Assembly: GCF_040546685.1 (NCBI RefSeq)
Contig: NZ_JBEPOH010000001.1
Coordinates: 4,092,001 to 4,156,000 of the forward strand
Origin: Variovorax sp. OAS795
Lineage (GTDB): Bacteria; Pseudomonadota; Gammaproteobacteria; Burkholderiales; Burkholderiaceae_C
Reading direction: 5' to 3'
DNA length: 64,000 nt
Position 1 is the first letter of the stretch. Each line of letters starts with the position of its first letter. The position numbers were made by a program, and so were the translations under genes. Of the stretch, positions 35,895 through 45,896 are shown piece by piece. The notes below the pieces were generated by a model. That model saw nothing but the letters and a program-made list of their open reading frames with translations. It had not been told where the DNA came from and made no database searches.

Positions 35895-38399
35895 TCAGGG
35901 CAGGCGATGGTGCCAGTAGCGTGCGTTGCGCTCGCGTTCGCAGCCGACTTCGCCGGGTGCCTCGCTGCGCCATGACACGGCGCCGCAGGGCACGTTCTCG
36001 ACCAGCCGCACGCCGTGCGCGGCATAGCGCCCGACCACCTCGGGCGCCGGATGCCCGAAGCGGTTGCGGTAGCCCGCCTGGACCAGCGCCAGGCGCGGGC
36101 GCACCGCATCGAGCAGCACGGCGCTCGACGAGGTCTTGCTGCCGTGGTGCGGTGCCAGAAGCACATCGGCGCGCAGGGCCGGGGTTCGCGAGACCAGCGC
36201 CGCCTCCTGCAGGCGCTCGATGTCGCCGGCCAGCAGCACCGTGGCGCGTCCGTTGCCGATGCGCAGCACGCAGGAAACGGCGTTGGGCTTGGTGAAGGAG
36301 AGGTAGTCGGCCGCCACGGGATGAAGGATCTCGAAGTCCACGCCGTCCCAGGTCCACCGCTGGCCAGCCTCGCAGCGCCGGGCGGGGCGCAACGATTGAA
36401 GCGGGTGAGCGGCTTCGATCGAGCTCAGGAGCTCGGCCTTCGGCTGCATCGCGAGCACCGCCACAGCGCCGGCGGTGTGGTCGATGTCGCGGTGGCTCAG
36501 CAGCAGCATGTCGAGCCGCTCGTCGAGCGCGCGCAGCAGGGGAACGAGCACGCGATGGCCGGCGTCGCTTTCCAGGCTGTAGCGCGGACCCGCGTCGTAC
36601 AGCAGGCTGTGCGACGCGGTGCGCACCAGGACCGCGTTGCCCTGCCCGATGTCCGCGGCCAGCAGCGCGAACTCCCCCATGGCCGGCCGTGGCGCCTGCC
36701 AGAGCAGCACCGGCAGCAGGAACGGCAGGCCCAGCGTTCGCAGCGACCACGGCAGCTGCATGGCCAGCAGAACGCCGCCAGCCACGCCGCAGGCCGCCAT
36801 CCACACGGGTGGCGCAGCCATCGAGAGCGTGGCATACGGCAATGCGGCGAGCCAGCGCAGCAGCACGGCCAGTGCCTGCACGGCCCAGGCTGCCAGGTCC
36901 CAGAGCGGCGCTATGGCGGTGCCCAGCATGGCCAGCGGCGTGATGACCAGCGTGACCCAGGGAATCGCAACGGCATTGGCCAGCAGGCCGACCACGGAGA
37001 CCTGCTGGAACAGCAGCAGGCTGAGGGGCGTGAGTGCCAGCGTGATCACCCATTGCTCGCGAAAGAACGCAAGCAGCCGCGCCGCTGGGCCCGTCTTCTC
37101 GCCGGCGGGCCGCATGAAGCCGGTCGTGAACAGCACGCCGACCGCGACGAAGCTGAGCCAGAAGCCGGCCTGCATCAGCGCCCAGGGATCGATCGTCACC
37201 ACCACCGCCGCGATCAGCAGCCACACATGCGGCCACGGCCAGCGCCGCCCCGTGAGCCGCAGCAGCGCCGCGGTGGCCAGCATCCAGACCGTGCGCTGCG
37301 ACGGCACGCCCCATCCACTGAAAAGCGCATAGAGCCCGGCCAGCAGCACGCCGCCCACCAGCGCGGCCTGCGGCGCCGGAACACGCAGCATCAGCTTGCC
37401 GCTGCGGCGCCACAGCGCCCCCACCGCGTGCGCCGCGAGCCAGGCGAACATGGTGATGTGCAGCCCCGAGATCGACATCAGGTGCGCCACGCCGGTGGCG
37501 CGAAAGATATCCCAGTCGCTGCGCTCGATGGCGCCCTGGTCGCCGGTGACGAGGGCCGCGATCACGCCCGCCTGCCGCGCGTCGGGCACGCGCTCGAACA
37601 CCGCGTCGCGCACCGCCTCGCGCGCCCGCTCGATGGGATGCTGCCAGGTGGCCTGCAGACGCGCCGGCGCCGCGTCGCGCGCACCCGTGCGCACATAGCC
37701 GCTGGCATGCACGCCCTGCTCCCAGAGCCACAGTTCGCTGTCGAAGCCATGCGGATTGAGATTGCCGTGCGGCGCCTTGAGCCGGACCGTGAGGCGCCAG
37801 CGTTCGCCCGCATGCAGCGGCGCAGCGGCACCTGCACTTGCCGCGGCCCGCCCTTCCGGCGCACGGCCCCGGAGGCTGGCGTCGTCGCGATACCAGCCGA
37901 GCGCGATGCGCGATGGAACGCGCGGCGCAGGCGCTCCGGTGGCATCGGCCCAGTGCGCCGATTCCACGTCGAGCCGGAACCGGGTGCCGCCGTCGCTGCG
38001 CTGCGGCATCTGCCCCACCACGCCCACCACCTGCAGGTCTCGTCCTTCGAGGGCCGGATCCAGTGCGCCCTTGGCATAGGCGCACGCCCGCCAGCCTGCG
38101 AGCCCGCCGCCGGCAAGGGTTCCGAAGACCAGGGCCGCGAAAAGCGGCACGCTGGCGAACAGGGGTGATGCGGGAAGTCCGCGGAACTTCGGCCATCGGC
38201 GCGACAGCAAGGCGAGCCCCGCAAGCCCCGCGACCAAACAGGCCGCATAGGCACCCGCGCCCCACAAGCGCGGCTGCTGCAGCTGCAATGCGGCGCCGAG
38301 CAGCGTTCCGCCCAGCGCGGCAAAGGCCCACGACCCGGCCGCAACACCGCCGGACGCGCGCACGGCCGTCAACGGCAAACTCCGGAACACATGCGGCAA
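35895..38399 (-). CDS. comEC: DNA internalisation competence protein ComEC/Rec2
   Basis: An approximately 834-residue polytopic protein. The start is uncertain: TTG 38399 gives the longest product and GTG 38390 is an alternative; no ATG exists near. An N-terminal DUF4131-like domain is followed by the competence domain with VAHLMSISGLHITMFAW and about eight transmembrane helices. The C-terminal metallo-beta-lactamase domain has LLSHRDIDHTAGAVAVL, with the His/Asp ligand set, and VLLAPHHGSKTSSS. It forms the inner-membrane channel for single-stranded DNA in natural transformation. It sits alone between two alpha-E/ATP-grasp loci. Confidence 0.93.
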   Translation of the reverse strand: MPHVFRSLPLTAVRASGGVAAGSWAFAALGGTLLGAALQLQQPRLWGAGAYAACLVAGLAGLALLSRRWPKFRGLPASPLFASVPLFAALVFGTLAGGGLAGWRACAYAKGALDPALEGRDLQVVGVVGQMPQRSDGGTRFRLDVESAHWADATGAPAPRVPSRIALGWYRDDASLRGRAPEGRAAASAGAAAPLHAGERWRLTVRLKAPHGNLNPHGFDSELWLWEQGVHASGYVRTGARDAAPARLQATWQHPIERAREAVRDAVFERVPDARQAGVIAALVTGDQGAIERSDWDIFRATGVAHLMSISGLHITMFAWLAAHAVGALWRRSGKLMLRVPAPQAALVGGVLLAGLYALFSGWGVPSQRTVWMLATAALLRLTGRRWPWPHVWLLIAAVVVTIDPWALMQAGFWLSFVAVGVLFTTGFMRPAGEKTGPAARLLAFFREQWVITLALTPLSLLLFQQVSVVGLLANAVAIPWVTLVITPLAMLGTAIAPLWDLAAWAVQALAVLLRWLAALPYATLSMAAPPVWMAACGVAGGVLLAMQLPWSLRTLGLPFLLPVLLWQAPRPAMGEFALLAADIGQGNAVLVRTASHSLLYDAGPRYSLESDAGHRVLVPLLRALDERLDMLLLSHRDIDHTAGAVAVLAMQPKAELLSSIEAAHPLQSLRPARRCEAGQRWTWDGVDFEILHPVAADYLSFTKPNAVSCVLRIGNGRATVLLAGDIERLQEAALVSRTPALRADVLLAPHHGSKTSSSAVLLDAVRPRLALVQAGYRNRFGHPAPEVVGRYAAHGVRLVENVPCGAVSWRSEAPGEVGCERERNARYWHHRLP

Positions 38400-38511
38400 A
38401 CCCTCCCAGGCCCACGCTCAATGGCGCGTTAATTGCTTTGCTTCTCGGCTAGTATGCGTCTCACAAGAGACATCTTTTCGATGCAATCTCGCAGTACTGC
38501 ACACAAAACGC

Positions 38512-41500
38512 ATGTCCATTCACGCCGCACTCCACCACGTCACCCATTACAAATACGACCGCCTGGTGCAGCTGGGCCCGCAGGTCGTGCGCTTGCGTCC
38601 CGCGCCGCATTGCCGCAGCAAGATCATTTCGTATTCGCTGCAGGTCGAGCCGACCGAGCACTTCGTCAACTGGATGCAGGATCCGTTCGCCAACTACCAG
38701 GCGCGGCTCGTGTTTCCGGAGAAGACGCGTGAGTTCAAGGTCACGGTCGACCTCGTGGTCGAGATGGCGGTCTACAACCCCTTCGACTTCTTTCTCGAGC
38801 CCCAGGCCGAGAACTTTCCATTCAAGTACACCGCTTCGCAGGCCGAAGAGCTCGCGCCCTACCTCGTCACCGAAGAGGCCACGCCGCTGCTGTCGGCCTA
38901 CCTCGACAAGATCGAGCGCAAGGAGCAGCGCACCATCGACTTCCTGGTCGGTCTCAACCAGCAGGTGCAGCAGGACGTCAACTACCTGATCCGCATGGAG
39001 CCCGGCGTGCAGACGCCGGAGGAAACGCTCACCAACGGCAGCGGCTCCTGCCGCGACTCCGGCTGGCTGCTGGTGCAGCTGCTGCGCCACTGCGGGCTGG
39101 CGGCGCGCTTCGTCTCGGGCTACCTGATCCAGCTCACGCCCGACGTGAAGGCGCTCGACGGCCCGAGCGGCACCACGGTCGACTTCACCGACCTGCATGC
39201 CTGGTGCGAAGTGTTCCTGCCCGGCGCGGGCTGGGTCGGCCTCGACGCCACCTCGGGCCTCATGGCCGGCGAGGGCCACATCCCGCTCGCCTGCACGCCC
39301 ACGCCGTCGAGCGCGGCGCCCATCGAAGGCGGCGTCGACGACTCCGAAGTCGAGTTCGGCCACGAAATGAAGGTCACGCGCATCTACGAATCGCCGCGCG
39401 TCACCAAGCCCTACACCGAGGAACAGTGGGCCGAAGTGCTCGCGCTCGGCGACGCGGTCGATGCGCGCCTGAAAGCCGGCGACGTGCGGCTCACGATGGG
39501 CGGCGAGCCCACCTACGTGGCCACCAGTGACCGCGACGCGCCCGAGTGGAACACCGACGCGCTCGGCCCCACCAAGCGCGGCTATGCCACCGAGCTCGTC
39601 CACAAGCTGCGCGCCGAATACGGCAGGGGCGGCTTCCTGCACTTCGGCCAGGGCAAGTGGTACCCGGGCGAGCAGCTGCCGCGCTGGGCCCTGTCGATCT
39701 TCTGGCGCGCCGACGGCCAGACGCTCTGGCACAACCCCGATCTCTTCGCCGACGAGCGCGTGCCCACGCACTACACCAGCGAAGACGCGCGCCGCTTCAC
39801 CACCGTGCTGGCGCACAAGCTCGGCATCACCGAGCGCTATGCGCAGGCCGGCTACGAAGACGTCTACTACTACCTCTGGCGCGAACGCCGCCTGCCGGTC
39901 AATGTCGACCCCTTCGAATCGAAGCTCGACGACGAGCTCGAGCGGGTTCGCCTGCGCCGCGTGTTCACGCAAAAGCTCGATGCCGTCATCGGCTACATGC
40001 TGCCGCTCGAACCCGCCAATGCCGACGTCGATGCACCGGCGCTCGAAGGCCCGGGCTGGAAGACCGGCCCCTGGTTCCTGCGCGACGACCGGCTCTACCT
40101 GATCCCGGGCGACTCGCCCATGGGCTACCGCCTGCCGCTCGATTCGCAGCCCTGGGCCAGCAAGGGCGACTACCCCTACCTGGTCGAGCGCGACCCGACC
40201 GCACCGCGGACCGCCTTGCCGAGCTCGGCCGACTACCGCGCACGCTACGCCGTGCCCGCCGACGGCGCGATGGGTGCCGACCTTGGCGCGGTGCCCTATG
40301 AATTCGGTGCCCCGCCCGTGGTGCCCGCGTCCCTGCGCATGCAGGCGCCGGGGGGCGCTGCCAACGCGGCTGACGCCACGGCCGCAGGCGATGGCAAGGG
40401 CAAGCCATCGCCAGCCGATGCAGCCGACAGCGCGGCGACGCCGGCCACGCGCCAGCCGCTGCGCGGCGAGTCGGCCCACTGGGTCACGCGCACGGCGCTG
40501 TGCGTCGAAGTGCGCGACCCGCGCCGCGCCAACGGTCCCGCGGCGGAGAAGAAGGGCAGCGCCTCGGGCGTGCTCTACGTCTTCATGCCGCCGCTCGCGC
40601 GCCTTGAAGACTACCTGGACCTAGTTGCGGCCGTCGAAGCCACGGCGCAGCAGCTGGGCATGCGCATCGTGATGGAAGGCTATCCGCCCCCGCGCGATCC
40701 GCGCCTGAAGATGCTGGCCGTGACCCCCGATCCGGGCGTGATCGAAGTCAACATCCATCCGGCCCACGACTGGAAGGAACTGGTCGACCACACCGAGTTT
40801 CTCTACAACGCCGCATTCGAGACCCGCCTGTCGGCCGAGAAGTTCATGACCGACGGGCGGCACACCGGCACCGGCGGCGGCAACCACTTCGTGATGGGTG
40901 GCGCCACGCCCGCGGACAGCCCGTTCCTGCGCCGGCCCGAGTTGCTCGCGAGCCTGCTGCTCTACTGGCACAACCATCCGTCGCTGAGCTACCTGTTCTC
41001 AGGCATGTTCATCGGACCGACGAGCCAGGCGCCGCGCGTGGACGAGGCGCGCAACGACCAGGTCTACGAACTCGAGATCGCGCTGAAGGAAATCGCGAAA
41101 AGCCGCGAGATCCACGGCCAGAACATGCCCGCATGGCTGGTCGACCGCACGCTGCGCAACATCCTGATCGACGTCTCGGGCAACACGCACCGCAGCGAGT
41201 TCTGCATCGACAAGCTCTATTCGCCCGACTCCAGCACCGGCCGCCTGGGCCTGCTGGAACTGCGCGCCTTCGAGATGCCGCCGCATGCGCGCATGAGCAT
41301 TGCACAGCAGCTGCTGATCCGCGCGCTGGTGGCGCGCTTCTGGGACGACCCCTACAAGGCGCCCGTCACGCGCTGGGGCACCGAGCTGCACGACCGCTTC
41401 CTCTTGCCGACCTTCGTCAAGATGGACTTCGACGACGTGATCAGCGAGATGCGGCAGGCCGGCTTCGCCTTCGACATCGACTGGTTCGCGCCGCATTTCG

Positions 41501-42057
41501 AGTTCCGCTTTCCGCTGGTGGGCCAGGTGCAGGCCATGGGCGTGGAGCTGTCGCTGCGCAACGCGCTCGAACCCTGGCACGTCATGGGCGAGGAAGGCTC
41601 GGCCGGCGGCACGGTGCGCTATGTCGACTCGTCGCTCGAACGCATCGAGGTGCGCGTCACCGGCCTGAACGAAAGCCGGCACGTGATCACCGTCAACGGC
41701 AAGGTGCTGCCGCTGCAGCCCACCGGCACCGTGGGCGAGTTCGTCGCGGGCGTGCGCTACAAGGCATGGAACCCGCCCTCGGCGCTGCATCCGAGCATCG
41801 ACGCCCATGCGCCGCTGACCTTCGACATCGTCGACACCTGGATGAAGCGCTCGCTGGGCGGCTGCCAGTATTTCGTGGCCCACCCGGGCGGGCGCAACTA
41901 CGACACCTTCCCGGTCAATGCCTACGAGGCGGAAAGCCGGCGCATGTCGCGCTTCACCGAGATGGGCCATACGCCGGGCCTGATGCGCACGCCACCGGCC
42001 ACCATCGAGCTCGCGGGCAGCCGCGAATTTCCTTTCACGCTCGATTTGCGGCGGTGA
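38512..42057 (+). CDS. transglutaminase-like protein fused to DUF2126
   Basis: The product is 1181 residues. An N-terminal bacterial transglutaminase-associated beta domain (residues 1-85) precedes the transglutaminase core with Cys180 (NGSGSCRDSGWLLVQLLRHCGLAARFVSG), His229 (FTDLHAWCEVFLPGAGW) and Asp245. From about residue 325 the large DUF2126 part begins (DVRLTMGGEPTYVATSD) and continues to the end, including TGGGNHFVMGGATPADSPFLRRP. An alanine/proline-rich linker lies around residues 605-650. The domain has a glutamine-synthetase-like fold in the Aravind classification. It is the first gene of the plus-strand alpha-E/ATP-grasp/transglutaminase operon, and its promoter must lie in the 112-nt gap after comEC. 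Confidence 0.9.
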   Translation: MSIHAALHHVTHYKYDRLVQLGPQVVRLRPAPHCRSKIISYSLQVEPTEHFVNWMQDPFANYQARLVFPEKTREFKVTVDLVVEMAVYNPFDFFLEPQAENFPFKYTASQAEELAPYLVTEEATPLLSAYLDKIERKEQRTIDFLVGLNQQVQQDVNYLIRMEPGVQTPEETLTNGSGSCRDSGWLLVQLLRHCGLAARFVSGYLIQLTPDVKALDGPSGTTVDFTDLHAWCEVFLPGAGWVGLDATSGLMAGEGHIPLACTPTPSSAAPIEGGVDDSEVEFGHEMKVTRIYESPRVTKPYTEEQWAEVLALGDAVDARLKAGDVRLTMGGEPTYVATSDRDAPEWNTDALGPTKRGYATELVHKLRAEYGRGGFLHFGQGKWYPGEQLPRWALSIFWRADGQTLWHNPDLFADERVPTHYTSEDARRFTTVLAHKLGITERYAQAGYEDVYYYLWRERRLPVNVDPFESKLDDELERVRLRRVFTQKLDAVIGYMLPLEPANADVDAPALEGPGWKTGPWFLRDDRLYLIPGDSPMGYRLPLDSQPWASKGDYPYLVERDPTAPRTALPSSADYRARYAVPADGAMGADLGAVPYEFGAPPVVPASLRMQAPGGAANAADATAAGDGKGKPSPADAADSAATPATRQPLRGESAHWVTRTALCVEVRDPRRANGPAAEKKGSASGVLYVFMPPLARLEDYLDLVAAVEATAQQLGMRIVMEGYPPPRDPRLKMLAVTPDPGVIEVNIHPAHDWKELVDHTEFLYNAAFETRLSAEKFMTDGRHTGTGGGNHFVMGGATPADSPFLRRPELLASLLLYWHNHPSLSYLFSGMFIGPTSQAPRVDEARNDQVYELEIALKEIAKSREIHGQNMPAWLVDRTLRNILIDVSGNTHRSEFCIDKLYSPDSSTGRLGLLELRAFEMPPHARMSIAQQLLIRALVARFWDDPYKAPVTRWGTELHDRFLLPTFVKMDFDDVISEMRQAGFAFDIDWFAPHFEFRFPLVGQVQAMGVELSLRNALEPWHVMGEEGSAGGTVRYVDSSLERIEVRVTGLNESRHVITVNGKVLPLQPTGTVGEFVAGVRYKAWNPPSALHPSIDAHAPLTFDIVDTWMKRSLGGCQYFVAHPGGRNYDTFPVNAYEAESRRMSRFTEMGHTPGLMRTPPATIELAGSREFPFTLDLRR

Positions 42058-42107
42058 ATGCAGGACACCTGCCGTCCGCATGACGGCGGTGTGACAATCC
42101 ACACCCT

Positions 42108-44861
42108 GTGGAACCCCTGAACGAATCCCTGTTCGACGCCCAGGCGCTGGAATTTCCGGCCGCCCTGGCGTCGGCGCTCGCCCCGGCCGCCCTGCCCGGC
42201 CATTTCGACGAGCTGCGTGGACAGGCCACGCCCACGGCACTTGCGCGCCCCGCCATGGGCCTGCCGCCCATGGCCCCGATGCCGCCCCTGCTCTACGACG
42301 CCGCGGCGGAGCGACCGGCCTCGGGGCCGGCCACGCAGTCGCAGGCTCAGTCCCAATCGCAGGCCCAGGCACCCGCGCAGGCCAGCCAGCCCTCGCAAGA
42401 AAAGCCGCCCCTCACGCCATCGTGGAACGCCTTCTTCGACCAGCTCGGGCCGGGCGGCTTCGGCGACCTGCCGCGGCGCGCGGTCAGCCTGGAGCGGCAG
42501 ATCCGCGACAACGGCGTCACCTACAACGTCTATGCCGACGCCAACGGGCCGCAGCGCCCCTGGTCGCTCGACCTGTTTCCGTTGATCGTCTCGCCCGAGA
42601 GCTGGAACCAGATCGAGGCCGGCGTGCTGCAGCGCGTGCGCGTGCTCGACCGCGTCATGGCCGACGTCTATGGACCGCAGCAGCTGCTGGCCGAGGGGCT
42701 GTTGCCCGCGGCGCTGGTGCGCGGCCACCCCGGCTACCTGCGCGCCCTGCACGGCGTGAAGCCGCCGGGCGACACCTGGCTGCACATCGCGGCCTTCGAC
42801 CTCGCCCGCGGGCCCGACGGCAACTGGTGGGTGGTGTCGCAGCGCACGCAGGCCCCCTCGGGGCTGGGCTACCTGCTGGAGAACCGGCTCGCCATCACGC
42901 GCCAGTTTCCGCAGGCCTTCGAGGCGCTGCACGTGCAGCGCCTGGCCGCGACCTACAGCGCCATGATGGACGGCCTGCAGCACATGTGCCCGGCCGGCGT
43001 GCCGCCGCACATCGCGCTGCTGACCCCGGGGCCCTACAACGAGACCTACTTCGAGCACGCGTACCTCGCGCGCTACCTGGGCGTGACGCTGGTCGAGGGC
43101 AGCGACCTCACCGTGCGCGACCAGCGGCTCTATCTCAAGACCCTGCAGGGGCTGCGGCCTGTGCACGGGCTCATCAAGCGGCTGGACGACCAGTTCCTCG
43201 ACCCGCTCGAACTGCGGCCCGATTCCACCCTCGGCGTGCCGGGTCTGCTTCAGGCGATTCGTGCCGGCAACGTGCTGGTGGCCAACATGCCGGGCTCGGC
43301 GTTCCTCGAGTCGCCCGCGCTGCTGGGCTTTCTGCCCGGCCTCGCGCGCCGGCTCATCGGCGAGAAGCTCAAGCTGCCGGCATTGCCGACCTGGTGGTGC
43401 GGCGAGCGCGCCGCGCTCGAAGCAGTGCTGCCCCAACTCGGCGACTGCGCCATCAAGCCGACCTACCCCGGCTCCGACGGACAGACCAGCTTCGACGCGG
43501 TGCTCGGCAGCGAGCTGAGCCGCCGCCAGCTCGACGAATGGGCCGGCCGCATCGTGCGCGAGGGCGAAGCCCACACGATCCAGAGCTACCTGCCACTGTC
43601 GCAGATGCCCACCTGGGCCAACGACCTGGGCCCGGGCCACATCGCGCCGCGCGCGGTGCTGCTGCGCGTGTTCGCCGTGAGCGACGGCGCGCAGTCGTGG
43701 CGCGTGCTGCCCGGCGGCCTCGCACGGCTCGCGGGCCGCGATGCGCAGATCGCCTCCATGCAGCGCGGCGGCAGCAGCGCCGACGTGTGGGTGCAGACGC
43801 ATGGCGAGGTCGACCGCACCACGCTGCTGCAGCCGCATGCCACGCCCGCCTCGCTGGCGCGGCACCGTGCGCCCGTGACCAGCCGCGCTGCCGAGAACAT
43901 GTTCTGGCTCGGCCGCTACACCGAGCGCGCGGAGAACGCGGTGCGGCTCGCGCGCCTCACGCTCAACCTGCTGGGCAGCGAAGACCAGTCGTCGCGCCCG
44001 CTGCTCGACTGGCTGCACCGCATGGCGCTGCGCAACGCGCTCGTGCCGGCCGGGGTGCCCAGCGCGCCGCAGTCGCGCCGCGTGTTCGAACGCGCGCTGA
44101 TCGCCGAACTCGGCGACGTGGAGCACGGCGGCAGCGTGGGCTTCAGCCTGCTGTGCATCCGGCAGGCCGCGGCGGCGGTGCGCGAGCGGCTGTCGCAGGA
44201 CAACTGGAACCAGATCGTGCGCGCCGAGGCCGAATTCCTGCGGCGTGCGGCCGAGCAGGCCGGCGAAGGCAGCTTTGCCACCGGAGCGGCCTTGCGGGCG
44301 CTCGAGACGGCGAGCACCGCGCTCGCCGCCATGACCGGCGCCCAGACCGACCGCATGACGCGCGACGACGCATGGCGCCTGCTGTCGATCGGCCGCCACA
44401 TCGAACGCCTGGGCTTCCTGGCCAGCGCGCTGGAGGCCGGTTTCGACGGCGGTGCGGTGCACGAAGTGAGCGGCTTCGAGGCCATGGTGGCGCTGTTCGA
44501 CAGCACCATCACCTTTCACGCGCGCTACCAGCAGCGACGCGACGTCGCCACGCTGGTGGACCTGCTGGTGCTCGACGCCGAGAACCCGCGCTCTCTCGCG
44601 TGGGTCACGCAGACGCTGCGCGGGCGCATCGCCCGCTTGGCGGGCAGCGCGCCCGGCAAGCTCACCGCGCTGTCGTACGAACTGCCCGACCCGGCCACCT
44701 GGACGCTGGAGCATCTCTGCGCCCCCGGCGCCGATGCGAGCTACCCTGCGCTCGTCGAGCTCCTGGCCAGTTGCGAGACGGCGGCCTACCATGTGTCCGA
44801 CGCCATCGGCACGCGCTATTTCACGCTCACTTCCGAATCGCTGCGCTCCGTCGGGGCCTGA
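42108..44861 (+). CDS. fused circularly permuted ATP-grasp / alpha-E protein
   Basis: The product is 917 residues from a GTG start. A 100-residue Gln/Ala/Pro-rich N-terminal tail is followed by the permuted ATP-grasp domain (residues about 105-570): YNVYADANGPQRPWSLDLFP, GLGYLLENRLAI, LTPGPYNETYFEHAYLARYLGVTLVEG and DFxDPLELRPDSTLGVPGLL-type blocks. An alpha-E domain fills the rest, starting at SRAAENMFWLGRYTERAENAVRLARL. It is therefore the fused counterpart of the two separate genes at 33301-35803. It lies 50 nt after the DUF2126 gene and 48 nt before the second transglutaminase, consistent with one operon. Confidence 0.9.
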   Translation: MEPLNESLFDAQALEFPAALASALAPAALPGHFDELRGQATPTALARPAMGLPPMAPMPPLLYDAAAERPASGPATQSQAQSQSQAQAPAQASQPSQEKPPLTPSWNAFFDQLGPGGFGDLPRRAVSLERQIRDNGVTYNVYADANGPQRPWSLDLFPLIVSPESWNQIEAGVLQRVRVLDRVMADVYGPQQLLAEGLLPAALVRGHPGYLRALHGVKPPGDTWLHIAAFDLARGPDGNWWVVSQRTQAPSGLGYLLENRLAITRQFPQAFEALHVQRLAATYSAMMDGLQHMCPAGVPPHIALLTPGPYNETYFEHAYLARYLGVTLVEGSDLTVRDQRLYLKTLQGLRPVHGLIKRLDDQFLDPLELRPDSTLGVPGLLQAIRAGNVLVANMPGSAFLESPALLGFLPGLARRLIGEKLKLPALPTWWCGERAALEAVLPQLGDCAIKPTYPGSDGQTSFDAVLGSELSRRQLDEWAGRIVREGEAHTIQSYLPLSQMPTWANDLGPGHIAPRAVLLRVFAVSDGAQSWRVLPGGLARLAGRDAQIASMQRGGSSADVWVQTHGEVDRTTLLQPHATPASLARHRAPVTSRAAENMFWLGRYTERAENAVRLARLTLNLLGSEDQSSRPLLDWLHRMALRNALVPAGVPSAPQSRRVFERALIAELGDVEHGGSVGFSLLCIRQAAAAVRERLSQDNWNQIVRAEAEFLRRAAEQAGEGSFATGAALRALETASTALAAMTGAQTDRMTRDDAWRLLSIGRHIERLGFLASALEAGFDGGAVHEVSGFEAMVALFDSTITFHARYQQRRDVATLVDLLVLDAENPRSLAWVTQTLRGRIARLAGSAPGKLTALSYELPDPATWTLEHLCAPGADASYPALVELLASCETAAYHVSDAIGTRYFTLTSESLRSVGA

Positions 44862-44909
44862 CGCGGCGCTCTTCGCGCGCTTGCACCGAAGCGGCCCAAG
44901 GAAATTTCC

Positions 44910-45896
44910 ATGCTTCTCCACGTCACCCACGAAACCCGCTACGAGTATTCACCTCCGGTCGAGACGGCGCAGCACCTGGCCCACCTGAAGCCGCTCGCCA
45001 CCGGCTCGCAGCAGCTGGTGAGCCACAGGCTGTCGATCGAGCCGCAGCCCGCGCAGCGCAGCGAACAGCCAGACGTCTACGGCAACACGCGCGCGTTCTT
45101 CGCGCTCGAATCCACGCACGACAGCCTCGTCGTCACGGCCGAAAGCGTGGTCGAGACCTCGACGCCGCTGCTGGCGCCGGGCATTGCCCGCGACATGCCC
45201 TGGGAGGCCGTGCGCGAGCGCTTCCGCTACCGCAAGGATGCCACCTTCGACCCGGCCTCCGAGTTCGTTTTTCCGTCGCCCTACGTGCCGCGCCACGGCG
45301 ACTTCGCAGCCTATGCGCGCGCGAGCTTCGCGCCCGAGCGGCCGACCTTCGACGTCGCGATGGATCTCACGGAGCGCATGTACCGCGACTTCGCCTACGA
45401 CGCCGACAGCACCGAGATCAACACGCCCGCGGTGGAAGCGCTTGCGCAGCGCAAGGGCGTGTGCCAGGACTTCGCCCACATCATGATCGCCTGCTTCCGC
45501 GTCATGGGCCTGCCGGCGCGCTACGTGAGCGGCTACCTGCTCACGCAGCCACCGCCGGGCCAGCCGCGGCTGGTGGGCGCCGATGCCTCGCACGCCTGGG
45601 TGTCGGTGTACCTGCCCGGTGAAAGCGACGGCGATGGACCCGATGGCGCCGGCGGGTGGGCCGAGTTCGATCCCACCAATGGCCGCCAGCCCGGCGAAGA
45701 CTACGTGGCGCTCGCCATCGGCCGCGACTATTCCGACGTGTCGCCGATGCGCGGCGTGCTGCACGGCGGCGCGCGCCACACGCTCAAGGTGGGCGTCACG
45801 GTGCGCCCCATCGAAGAGCTGCAGGCCGAAGCCGCGGAAGCGGCGCAGTCACAATCACGAATTCAACCGCAACTCCAGGACAAGGACCTCCCATGA
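44910..45896 (+). CDS. transglutaminase family protein
   Basis: A 328-residue protein. The N-terminal beta domain LLHVTHETRYEYSPPVETAQHLAHL is the Bact_transglu_N type. The catalytic core has Cys185 (RKGVCQDFAHIMIACFRVMGLPARYVSG), His228 (GADASHAWVSVYLPG) and Asp254 (WAEFDPTNG), a complete triad. These proteins are probably cysteine peptidases or amidases in the same pathway as the alpha-E and ATP-grasp genes. The stop overlaps the start of the RidA gene (ATGA). The C-terminus ends in a short Gln/Ser-rich tail. Confidence 0.9.
   Translation: MLLHVTHETRYEYSPPVETAQHLAHLKPLATGSQQLVSHRLSIEPQPAQRSEQPDVYGNTRAFFALESTHDSLVVTAESVVETSTPLLAPGIARDMPWEAVRERFRYRKDATFDPASEFVFPSPYVPRHGDFAAYARASFAPERPTFDVAMDLTERMYRDFAYDADSTEINTPAVEALAQRKGVCQDFAHIMIACFRVMGLPARYVSGYLLTQPPPGQPRLVGADASHAWVSVYLPGESDGDGPDGAGGWAEFDPTNGRQPGEDYVALAIGRDYSDVSPMRGVLHGGARHTLKVGVTVRPIEELQAEAAEAAQSQSRIQPQLQDKDLP

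Noticed and set aside
38461..40479. 672-codon minus-strand frame opposite the DUF2126 gene
   Set aside because: Shadow frame; composition and lack of motifs differ from real proteins of the window.
41922..44930. 1002-codon minus-strand open frame opposite the fused ATP-grasp/alpha-E gene
   Set aside because: It is the antisense of a clear gene; the translation is His/Arg/Gly-rich with no family pattern, typical of shadow frames in GC-rich DNA.
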